Below, piece by piece: positions 6,296 through 11,632 of a stretch of 11,632 bases of DNA (within the stretch, counting starts at the first letter, position 1; every line of letters begins with the position of its first letter). The position numbers and the translations under genes were made by a program. Location of the stretch: NCBI GenBank assembly GCA_947448675.1, contig CANFOR010000072.1, positions 1 to 11,632 on the forward strand, given 5' to 3'. Under the pieces are notes generated by a model. The model made no database searches and had not been told where the DNA came from. It saw only the letters and a list, made by a program, of their open reading frames with translations. Origin of the DNA: Betaproteobacteria bacterium. Its GTDB lineage: Bacteria; Pseudomonadota; Gammaproteobacteria; Burkholderiales; Burkholderiaceae_C.

Positions 6296-7282
6296 ATGAA
6301 ATTCACTCCACGCATCCTCTTCGCCTTGCTCAGCGCCCTGTTGGTGGCCAGTGCTATGGCCAACGATTACCCGGTTAAAGACAAAATCATCACCATCGTC
6401 GTACCATTCACTGCGGGCGGCCCCACGGACCGCGTTGCACGCGACTTGGCCGAGGCCATGCGCAAACCCCTGGGTGTGAGTGTGGTGGTAGACAACGCAG
6501 CCGGCGCGGGTGGCTCGATTGGTGCCAACAAGGTCGCCAAGGCGAACCCAGACGGCTATACGCTCTTGCTGCACCACATCGGCATGGCCACTATGCCGAC
6601 CTTGGTGCGCAACATCCCGTTCAAAGTCGAGAGCGATTTTGAATACTTGGGCATGATCAACGACGTGCCCATGACCTTGGTGGCCAAGCCCATGCTGCCT
6701 GCCAACAACTACAAAGAGCTAAGTAACTGGATTGGCCAAAACAAGGGCAAGATCAACTTGGGCAATGCTGGCATTGGCTCAGCCTCGCACTTGTGCGGCT
6801 TGTTGTTCCAGTCGGCCATCAGCGTGGACATGACCACTGTTCCCTACAAAGGCACGGCGCCAGCCATGACCGATTTGATCGGCGGCTCGATCGACCTGAT
6901 GTGCGACCAAACCACTAGCACCAGCAGCCAAATTGAAGGCAAGAAAGTCAAAGTATTTGGTGTGACCACAACTAAGCGTTTGGTCACGCCTGCGCTCAAA
7001 GAAATTCCGACTTTGCAAGAGTCTGGGCTCAAGGGCTTTGAAGTGACGATTTGGCACGGCCTGTATGCGCCCAAGGGCACTCCTGCCGACGTGCAGAAAC
7101 GGCTCAACGACGCTTTGAAAATCGCGTTGAAAGACCCGGAGTTCATCCGTAAACAAGAGGGCCTGGGCGCTGTGGTGGTGAGCGATAAACGCAGTGAGCC
7201 TATTGAGCACAAAAAGTTTGTCGCCGCTGAGATCGCCAAGTGGAGCCCCATCATCAAGGCCGCTGGCGTTTACGCAGACTGA
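6296..7282 (+). CDS. Bug/TctC-family periplasmic solute-binding protein (cysteine-pair type)
   Basis: This is a periplasmic receptor of the tripartite tricarboxylate transporter type, a family much expanded in Bordetella and Comamonadaceae, whose members bind small carboxylates and related compounds. It has 328 residues. The signal peptide is residues 1-22 (MKFTPRILFALLSALLVASA then MA). The two ligand-loop motifs are clear: VVPFTAGGPTDRVAR (35-49) and DNAAGAGGSIGA (66-77), then PDGYTLL (85-91), VPYKGTAPAMTDLIGG (182-197) and WHGLYAPKGTP (253-263). Its only two cysteines, Cys167 (SHLCG) and Cys203 (LMCDQTT), lie in segments that carry Ser and Phe in the next Bug gene. The frame stays open upstream to a TTG at 6281, but the ATG gives a clean signal peptide. 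There are no TctA/TctB genes nearby, so it must share membrane subunits encoded elsewhere or act as a sensor. The ligand is unknown. Confidence 0.9.
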   Translation: MKFTPRILFALLSALLVASAMANDYPVKDKIITIVVPFTAGGPTDRVARDLAEAMRKPLGVSVVVDNAAGAGGSIGANKVAKANPDGYTLLLHHIGMATMPTLVRNIPFKVESDFEYLGMINDVPMTLVAKPMLPANNYKELSNWIGQNKGKINLGNAGIGSASHLCGLLFQSAISVDMTTVPYKGTAPAMTDLIGGSIDLMCDQTTSTSSQIEGKKVKVFGVTTTKRLVTPALKEIPTLQESGLKGFEVTIWHGLYAPKGTPADVQKRLNDALKIALKDPEFIRKQEGLGAVVVSDKRSEPIEHKKFVAAEIAKWSPIIKAAGVYAD

Positions 7283-7287
7283 GTGAC

Positions 7288-7304
7288 TGCGCGGCGCTCG
7301 CGCA
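7288..7304 (+). other. Small GC hairpin between the two Bug genes
   Basis: TGCGCG (7288-7293) pairs with CGCGCA (7299-7304) around GCGCT, 5 nt after the stop of the first Bug gene. It is followed by CGCCTTTGTC, so there is at most a three-T tail. It could weaken read-through or protect the 3' end of the upstream message; evidence for either is thin. Confidence 0.35.
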
Positions 7305-7347
7305 CGCCTTTGTCTGAACCATTGCTGTTGTTACCAAGGAATGCACT

Positions 7348-8355
7348 ATGCGCTTGAGTTTTAAAAAAGCCCTGCTGACGCCCGCCAGCATTGCGTTAGT
7401 AGCTAGTTTTTTTATAGCTGCCGGGGCCTCCGCGCAAAGCGCATGGCCGAACAAGCCGGTGCGCATTGTGGTGCCTTTTGCACCTGGCGGCACCACCGAC
7501 ATCTTGGCCCGCGCCGTTGCGCCCGAACTGTCTAAAGCCTTTGGCCAGCAGTTTATTGTCGACAACCGCGCCGGTGCGGGTGGCAACTTGGGTGCCGACA
7601 TGGTGGCCAAGTCGGCACCAGATGGCTACACCCTGCTCATGGGTACCGTCGGCACGCATGGCATCAACAAGGCCTTGTACGACAAGCTACCGTTTGACCC
7701 AGTGAAAGACTTTGCTCCCATCACCTTGGTGGCCGATGTGCCCAATGTGATGGTGGTCAACGTCGAGAAGGCCCAGAAGATGGGCATTCGCAGCGTCGCC
7801 GACTTTATCCGCGTGGCCAAGGCCAACCCCGGCAAACTGAACATGGCCTCTAGCGGCAATGGCACTTCGATCCACCTCTCCGGCGAGCTGTTTAAAAGCA
7901 TGAGTGGCATTTATATGGTGCACTTCCCTTACCGCGGCTCGGGACCTGCCCTGCTCGATTTAATGGGTGGCAGCACCGACGTGATGTTCGACAACCTGCC
8001 CTCTTCAATGCCACAGATCAAAGCGGGCAAACTCAAGGCCTTGGCGGTAACCAGCGCCAAGCGCTCGGCAGCTTTGCCAGACTTGCCCACTATTGAAGAA
8101 GCAGGCGGGCTCAAAGGTTTTGATGCTTCCAGCTGGTTTGGCTTGCTGGCCCCCGCTGGCACGCCAGCGGACATAGTGAACCGCATTCAGCAAGAGGTCG
8201 CCAAGTCGCTCAGCACACCCGTCATCAAAGAAAAAATGCTGGCGCAGGGCGCTATACCCAGCGGCAACACCCCCCAAGAGTTTGCTAGCAAAATTGACAG
8301 CGAACTCAAGAAGTGGGCCTTGGTTGTGAAAGCCTCTGGGGCTAAGGTAGACTAG
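7348..8355 (+). CDS. Bug/TctC-family periplasmic solute-binding protein
   Basis: This is a second Bug-family receptor, with 335 residues, the typical length. The signal peptide runs to about residue 29 with likely cleavage after ASA. Family motifs: PVRIVVPFAPGGTTDILAR (37-55), DNRAGAGGNLGAD (72-84), PDGYTLLMGT (91-100), FDPVKDFAPITLVA (116-129), HFPYRGSGPALLDLMGG (192-208), DVMFDNLPSS (211-220) and FGLLAPAGTPADI (264-276). It has the common Asp-containing loop, suggesting a carboxylate or similar ligand, but the ligand is not readable. AAGGA (7336-7340) lies 7 nt before the ATG, a good ribosome site, unlike the preceding gene. The 65-nt gap and same strand suggest co-transcription with it. 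The two proteins are clearly homologous but differ widely, so this is not a recent tandem duplication. Codons 18-23 in the signal peptide carry an inverted copy of the short GCTAT repeat. Confidence 0.93.
   Translation: MRLSFKKALLTPASIALVASFFIAAGASAQSAWPNKPVRIVVPFAPGGTTDILARAVAPELSKAFGQQFIVDNRAGAGGNLGADMVAKSAPDGYTLLMGTVGTHGINKALYDKLPFDPVKDFAPITLVADVPNVMVVNVEKAQKMGIRSVADFIRVAKANPGKLNMASSGNGTSIHLSGELFKSMSGIYMVHFPYRGSGPALLDLMGGSTDVMFDNLPSSMPQIKAGKLKALAVTSAKRSAALPDLPTIEEAGGLKGFDASSWFGLLAPAGTPADIVNRIQQEVAKSLSTPVIKEKMLAQGAIPSGNTPQEFASKIDSELKKWALVVKASGAKVD
7402..7419 (-). repeat. GCTAT-N9-AGC short repeat, copy 3 (in Bug signal peptide)
   Basis: Read on the - strand from 7419, the arms are AGCTATAAAAAAACTAGC, which contains gctat-N9-agc at 7418-7402. 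It is opposite in orientation to the gene, yet still covers whole codons (peptide ASFFIA on the + strand). The outer bases make it an AGCTA...TAGCT palindrome. Confidence 0.55.
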
Positions 8356-8416
8356 TCTCGTATTCAAGCTACTGGTTTGCACGGCGCGGCTTGCGCCACA
8401 CCATTGCGAGGTTTCT

Positions 8417-8893
8417 ATGGTATGCGCACTACGGTATTCTTTCGGTCTTGCCTTGGCCTGCGCGGCATGGACTTGCTTTGCACAAACTCAAACGACTGAT
8501 GGTGACGAGGTGGTCTACGCTGGACGTATTAAAGTATCAAAGGGTGAGATCAACGCCAAAGGCCTGCCCAATGGGCCCACTAGGCGCTTGCAAGTCGGTG
8601 ACCGCGTGCGCAGCAATGAGGAGCTTTCTACGGGTGATCAATCCTCGATGGGTGTAACCCTGCAAGATGGAACCTTAGTGGCTCTGGGCCCCAAGACCAC
8701 CCTGCGCCTAGACCAGTTTGCCTACGAACCGCGTACCGACGCTGGAAGCATGGTTTTGTCACTTCTCAAGGGTTCGATGCGCTTTGTTACCGGCGCCATC
8801 GGCAAAAGCAACAGAGACTCCATTCGAATTACGACCCGTACTGCAACCATTGGCATTCGTGGAACCGATTTTATTGTCGAGGCAAGCGAATGA
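8417..8893 (+). CDS. Secreted FecR-domain protein
   Basis: This is a small exported protein of 158 residues made almost entirely of one FecR domain. A signal peptide is visible at 1-22 (ending WTCFA) with likely cleavage before QTQTT. The domain shows VGDRVRSNEELSTGDQSS (60-77), then the strand-rich VTLQDGTLVALGPKTTLRL (80-98) and the family's closing motif TRTATIGIRGTDFIV (140-154). It lacks the N-terminal anti-sigma region and internal membrane segment of true FecR, so it is not a sigma-factor regulator of the classic kind; such stand-alone domains act in the periplasm, role unknown. GAGG (8408-8411) stands 5 nt before the ATG. Its TGA overlaps the next start in ATGA, so it is translationally coupled to the OmpA-like lipoprotein. 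In related bacteria this pair often accompanies a CHASE2-domain cyclase; none is present here. Confidence 0.85.
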   Translation: MVCALRYSFGLALACAAWTCFAQTQTTDGDEVVYAGRIKVSKGEINAKGLPNGPTRRLQVGDRVRSNEELSTGDQSSMGVTLQDGTLVALGPKTTLRLDQFAYEPRTDAGSMVLSLLKGSMRFVTGAIGKSNRDSIRITTRTATIGIRGTDFIVEASE

Positions 8894-9522
8894 AGAACGT
8901 CACGAAACCAAGCCAGCGCGTGTATGCAACAGTCTTATGTGCAATGCTCATGGCATGCGCTAGCCCAGCCCCCACGCCCACGCCCTCGACCCACTTGACT
9001 TTGCTGCCTGAGCCCGACGGCAAAGCCTCGGCGATACAGGTGCAGAGCCTAGGTGGTGGCGTATCGGTCACCCTCGACTCTCCCTATACCGCACTTGATG
9101 TGAGCAACGGTCGCATCGTGCCGCAGCCACCAGAGAGCGCAGCTTCCGTGGCGCAACGCTATCCGGATTTGCTCAGCGCGCTTCCAACACGGCCTACCAG
9201 CAGCCTGCTATTTGCCAAAACAGGTAGTACTGAGTTGACCGAGGTTTCTGAAAAAGATTTAAACCAGCTCATACAACAACTCAAAACTTTGCCCTTTGGA
9301 GAGTTGGTGTTGATTGGGCATACCGATACCATGGGCAGCGATTCGGCCAACGACGCTTTGTCGCTAAGCCGCGCCAATGCCCTTAAGCAACGCTTGGTAG
9401 CCAGCGGCATAGCTGCGGACAGAGTCACCAGCATTGGCAAAGGTAAGCGCCAACTCTTGGTGCAAACAGCAGACCAAGTCGACGAGCCGCGCAACCGGCG
9501 CTTAGAAGTAATTCTGCGCTAG
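8890..9522 (+). CDS. OmpA-family lipoprotein (peptidoglycan-binding C-terminal domain)
   Basis: This is a likely outer-membrane lipoprotein that grips peptidoglycan. It has 210 residues. A lipobox LMAC (Cys23) ends the signal sequence, followed by a Pro/Thr linker (SPAPTPTPSTH). A region of about 75 residues without a recognised domain follows, then an OmpA C-terminal domain from about 103 to 210. In it LVLIGHTDTMGSDSAND (139-155) supplies Asp146, and LSRANALKQRL supplies Arg161. These are 15 residues apart, the spacing of the Asp/Arg pair that binds diaminopimelate in OmpA. The domain ends NRRLEVILR. The start overlaps the fecR-domain gene by 4 nt, with GAGG at 8879-8882 as ribosome site. 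Co-production suggests the FecR-domain protein and this anchor work together, which is inference. Confidence 0.88.
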   Translation: MKNVTKPSQRVYATVLCAMLMACASPAPTPTPSTHLTLLPEPDGKASAIQVQSLGGGVSVTLDSPYTALDVSNGRIVPQPPESAASVAQRYPDLLSALPTRPTSSLLFAKTGSTELTEVSEKDLNQLIQQLKTLPFGELVLIGHTDTMGSDSANDALSLSRANALKQRLVASGIAADRVTSIGKGKRQLLVQTADQVDEPRNRRLEVILR

Positions 9523-9532
9523 TGCACAGGAC

Positions 9533-9856
9533 TTAAACGCCCCAAACGATGGATTCGCTTTGGGCTTGGCAGCTGCGCAGCATGTCAATAAATGGGCCCG
9601 CACGTTTACGCAAGCTGATGGCATCGCTTAAAGCGACGGCATGACCCAGTGCTTGGGCTTCATCAATGGCGTGTTGGCGTTCGACTTCATTTTGCGCAGC
9701 AGCTGCTTCTAGGGCCACGGCAGCAGCGAGCATCTGTTCAGGCAAGATGATGCCTTGGGGAACTGCATCTTTGCCGATGATCTGCAAAATTTGTCGCCCA
9801 TTGGGCTCCAACATAATCAGGTCTGCACTGGCTTTGGATTTGAACTTATAGAGCAT
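9533..9856 (-). CDS. DUF1840 domain-containing protein
   Basis: This is a small soluble protein of 107 residues, the usual length for DUF1840, a family of unknown function found mainly in betaproteobacteria. Typical features are the start MLYKFKSKASADLIML, then GRQILQIIGKD (20-30), a helical Ala/Glu-rich middle (41-76), and the ending SLRKRAGPFIDML (81-93) plus IVWGV. There is no signal peptide or membrane segment, so it is probably cytoplasmic. On the - strand it follows the OmpA-like lipoprotein gene by 14 nt; AGAGG at 9868-9872, overlapping that gene's stop, can serve as ribosome site. Its end faces the + strand OmpA-like gene across 10 nt. Its position behind envelope genes may be incidental. 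Confidence 0.85.
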   Translation of the reverse strand: MLYKFKSKASADLIMLEPNGRQILQIIGKDAVPQGIILPEQMLAAAVALEAAAAQNEVERQHAIDEAQALGHAVALSDAISLRKRAGPFIDMLRSCQAQSESIVWGV

Positions 9857-9870
9857 TAGATTCCAAACCT

Positions 9871-11001
9871 CTATCTGACTACGCCAGTCACCTCAACGCT
9901 CACACGGCGGTCTGATTGTAGGCATTCGATAAGGCGCTCATTGGGTTGATTGTCGGTGCAATTGGTGGTGACTGGCTCTCGCTTACCCTTGCCAACGGCA
10001 GTCATCTTCGCGGCCTTGATGCCGTTAGATTCAAAATATGCTTGCACAGTGCTCGCACGTTTTTGCGACAGGGCATCGTTGTATGCATCGGTACCAATAC
10101 GGTCCGTGTGGCCCACGATGGACAGGGTTTGAATCGACTGGTAAGACTTGAGTCGCTCAGCCACGGTATACAGGCGTTGCAAACCGCCTGGCAGCAGGTC
10201 TTCACGGCCCGACTTGTCAAACTTGAACAAGGCGTCACCCAAAATAATAAAGGTCTCTTTGCTGATGGTTTGAACCACGGGCGCTACTACTGCCGTGGGG
10301 GCGGCAGCAACCATAACCGCTGCGGGTGCTGCTACTTGAGCAGTCGGCGCAGGCGCTGCACGCGCCACCACCGGAACCGGGCAATTTACGGCCTCTACAC
10401 TGGCAGTGCGCAAACCATCTTCCACCATTTGGATGTGTGGCGTCGCAGCGCGCCAGCCGGTTTGCTCTTGGGCATGTCCAGCGCGAACCAGGCGAACCTC
10501 GGCACAGGCTACGGTGCGTGCGTTGCAAGCTAGCGTGGTATTTTGTGTTTTGTAGCCACTCAGTTGGGCCCACAGATCGTCGCGCAGACGGGTGCTGCGC
10601 GCAACCAAAGGTGTCGCAAAACCTACGTTGCTGGCTTTGTCGGCCTCTAGGGCTGCAATGATATTGGCAGACTCCGTCAAGGATTCTTCGATATAGCCTG
10701 TGCGATCGTTCTCGTTGTATTGCGTTTTAGCTGAATCAAGCCAGCACTGTGCTTTGGCCAGTGGGTAATTGTTTTGCGGTACACCGGCCTCATTCAATTT
10801 ACGCAAACGCAATTGCAGGGCTTCAATGGTTTTACGATCCGCCAAAACGCTTCTGTCGGTGATGCGATTCGTTTGTGCGGCCATGCCCGTGCTTTGAGCA
10901 GCAGTGCCAGGCGCTTCGTTTTTTATAGCGCTCGACGCGCACCCAGCAAGATTAATAAGGGCAATTGCAGCTAAAAATAAGGGAGCAGGGTGGATTTTCA
11001 T
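9871..11001 (-). CDS. OmpA-family lipoprotein with Ala/Pro-rich linker
   Basis: This is a probable outer-membrane lipoprotein bound to peptidoglycan. It has 376 residues from the ATG at 11001; a GTG at 11016 is in frame but overlaps the upstream stop and has no ribosome site. The lipobox LAGC (Cys21) is followed by a polar N-terminal domain (about 45-207) rich in helix-forming residues, with five Cys (86, 159, 166, 207 and the lipidated 21) and no domain I can name. A linker of Ala, Pro and Val runs from about 208 to 245. The OmpA C-terminal domain (about 250-376) has IVGHTDRIGTDAYNDALSQK (295-314) with Asp300, and Arg315 in KRAS, the 15-residue spacing of the peptidoglycan-binding pair. TNCTDN...IECLQSDRRVSVEV shows the usual Cys pair and RRV ending. 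It lies 11 nt after the barrel gene and 14 nt before DUF1840. Confidence 0.9.
   Translation of the reverse strand: MKIHPAPLFLAAIALINLAGCASSAIKNEAPGTAAQSTGMAAQTNRITDRSVLADRKTIEALQLRLRKLNEAGVPQNNYPLAKAQCWLDSAKTQYNENDRTGYIEESLTESANIIAALEADKASNVGFATPLVARSTRLRDDLWAQLSGYKTQNTTLACNARTVACAEVRLVRAGHAQEQTGWRAATPHIQMVEDGLRTASVEAVNCPVPVVARAAPAPTAQVAAPAAVMVAAAPTAVVAPVVQTISKETFIILGDALFKFDKSGREDLLPGGLQRLYTVAERLKSYQSIQTLSIVGHTDRIGTDAYNDALSQKRASTVQAYFESNGIKAAKMTAVGKGKREPVTTNCTDNQPNERLIECLQSDRRVSVEVTGVVR
10912..10929 (-). repeat. GCTAT-N9-AGC short repeat, copy 4 (in lipoprotein gene)
   Basis: The - strand sequence gctataaaaaacgaagcg is read GCT-ATA-AAA-AAC-GAA-GCG (peptide AIKNEA) a few residues after the lipidated cysteine. 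It has the same codon phase as the livM and ligase copies. Confidence 0.55.
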
Positions 11002-11005
11002 GGCC

Positions 11006-11011
11006 GTCCTC
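11006..11011 (-). promoter_or_regulatory. Ribosome binding site fixing the OmpA lipoprotein start
   Basis: GAGGAC on the - strand ends 4 nt before the ATG at 11001 and lies within the 11-nt gap after the upstream stop. It supports that ATG over the in-frame GTG at 11016, and gives a lipoprotein signal starting MKIHPAPLFL. Confidence 0.75.
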
Positions 11012-11012
11012 G

Positions 11013-11632
11013 TCACGGTTTGGCAGGTGCCACGGTTGGGGTAAGGGTTTTATTGATATTGGGGTCGTCTTTGCCAAACAAGCTTTCGTCAAACTTGTAG
11101 CGCATGCCCAATACCCAACCACGGTTGGTGTAATCATTACCCGTGAGGTCTTTTTCAACAAAGCCACGCCAGTTGTAGCCAATGGTCACAAGCAAATTGT
11201 CAACTACGGTGTAGCCCACTTCCAAGCCGTAGCCGTATTGTTTGCTGCCACCTTGCCCAACCAAGACGGTGGTTAGGCCGCCGATGGACCAACGGTTGGT
11301 AATGTCATAGGTGATGCGCCCCCCGACCAAGGCTGCTGTATACGAATCGGGCACCGTGCCCAACAGCAATTCGTTGACTTTTTTGGCAGCGAAGCGACCC
11401 GACACAAACCATGGGCGTGACGGGTGGTAGTTTCCACGCAAGCTGAAGATGTCGGCACCAGATCGTATGCCTGCCCCATCGTCTTGAGTTTTGTATTCGT
11501 ACAAGCCCAAGGCATCAAAACGGTTATTGTCCACCGGACGGTATGCAAAACCGAGCTGAGCACGATTTTGCCTGGCATCGGCATTGCCATTTTTAGGCTG
11601 CACGAGGTTGAGATAGTCACGGGCAACAAAGG
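11013..11632 (-). CDS. Outer-membrane beta-barrel protein, C-terminal part (5' end beyond window)
   Basis: This is the C-terminal roughly 205 residues of a protein whose frame stays open to the window edge. The visible part begins FVARDYLNLVQPKNGNADAR. It is built of alternating amphipathic strands typical of an outer-membrane barrel: AQLGFAYRPVD, FDALGLYEYKTQD, ADIFSLRGNYHPSRPWFVSGR, TAALVGGRITYDITNRWSIG, YGYGLEVGYTVVDNLLVTIG and GWVLGMRYKFDE. The last strand is followed by a polar tail of about 23 residues (SLFGKDDPNINKTLTPTVAP then AKP) instead of ending in an aromatic residue. The barrel resembles those at the end of large repeat-bearing surface proteins in Comamonadaceae, but the missing N-terminus prevents a firm family call. 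It heads the - strand run ahead of the OmpA lipoprotein. Confidence 0.75.
   Translation of the reverse strand, partial: FVARDYLNLVQPKNGNADARQNRAQLGFAYRPVDNNRFDALGLYEYKTQDDGAGIRSGADIFSLRGNYHPSRPWFVSGRFAAKKVNELLLGTVPDSYTAALVGGRITYDITNRWSIGGLTTVLVGQGGSKQYGYGLEVGYTVVDNLLVTIGYNWRGFVEKDLTGNDYTNRGWVLGMRYKFDESLFGKDDPNINKTLTPTVAPAKP

Noticed and set aside
5038..7303. Shared 13-mer GCGGCGCTCGCGC at 5038-5050 and 7291-7303
   Set aside because: A 13-base match between low-complexity GC sites is expected about once or more by chance in a window this size, and the flanks do not match.
8383..8397. Small hairpin GGCGC/GCGCC between the second Bug gene and the FecR-domain gene
   Set aside because: It has only 5 pairs, no T-run and a high local GC, so it is too weak to call a terminator.
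9539..9565. Imperfect hairpin near the convergent gene ends, a candidate two-way terminator
   Set aside because: The arms need bulges on both sides, lie inside the DUF1840 coding sequence and lack a T-run.
9946..10533. A 195-codon + strand frame opposite the OmpA lipoprotein gene
   Set aside because: The - strand carries a clear lipobox and OmpA domain; the opposite frame shows no family motif or good start.

Overview
The window looks like a chromosomal segment of a betaproteobacterium, most likely family Comamonadaceae (Rhodoferax/Limnohabitans/Polaromonas-like). The reasons are its moderately high GC, a periplasmic Bug-type solute receptor pair with no transporter partner, a DUF1840 gene, and a LivGHM-SBP-LivF plus PaaK-like ligase cluster of the kind common in that family. 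The genus cannot be fixed from the sequence alone.

Region 1 (1-6126, + strand) is a tightly packed operon for a branched-chain-amino-acid-type (HAAT) ABC importer: the 3' part of livG, then livH, livM, a LivK-type binding protein and livF. It ends with a PaaK-like acyl-CoA ligase homologue 19 nt downstream. The gene order suggests an importer whose substrate is an organic or aromatic acid that is activated to a CoA thioester inside the cell; the substrate itself cannot be read from the sequence. The livH/livM junction is the only loose spot: 84 nt holding a long, near-perfect hairpin.

Region 2 (6127-8355, + strand) has a 169-nt spacer with two hairpins, then two tandem Bug/TctC-family periplasmic binding proteins. 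No TctA or TctB membrane subunits are present in the window.

Region 3 (8417-11632) is an envelope region. On the + strand, a secreted FecR-domain protein overlaps by ATGA an OmpA-like lipoprotein. Converging on it, on the - strand, is a three-gene run: the C-terminal beta-barrel of a larger outer-membrane protein (cut by the window edge), a second OmpA-like lipoprotein with an Ala/Pro-rich linker, and a DUF1840 protein. The two OmpA lipoproteins face each other, and only 10 nt separate the converging stop codons.

Across all regions there is a short AT-centred repeat, GCTAT-N9-AGC. It has four exact-pattern copies inside four unrelated genes, always at the same codon phase, and one degenerate copy just before livM. 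This is the most unusual signal in the window. I found no tRNA, rRNA, CRISPR, insertion sequence or phage gene, and no complete novel defence-type or enzymatic system.
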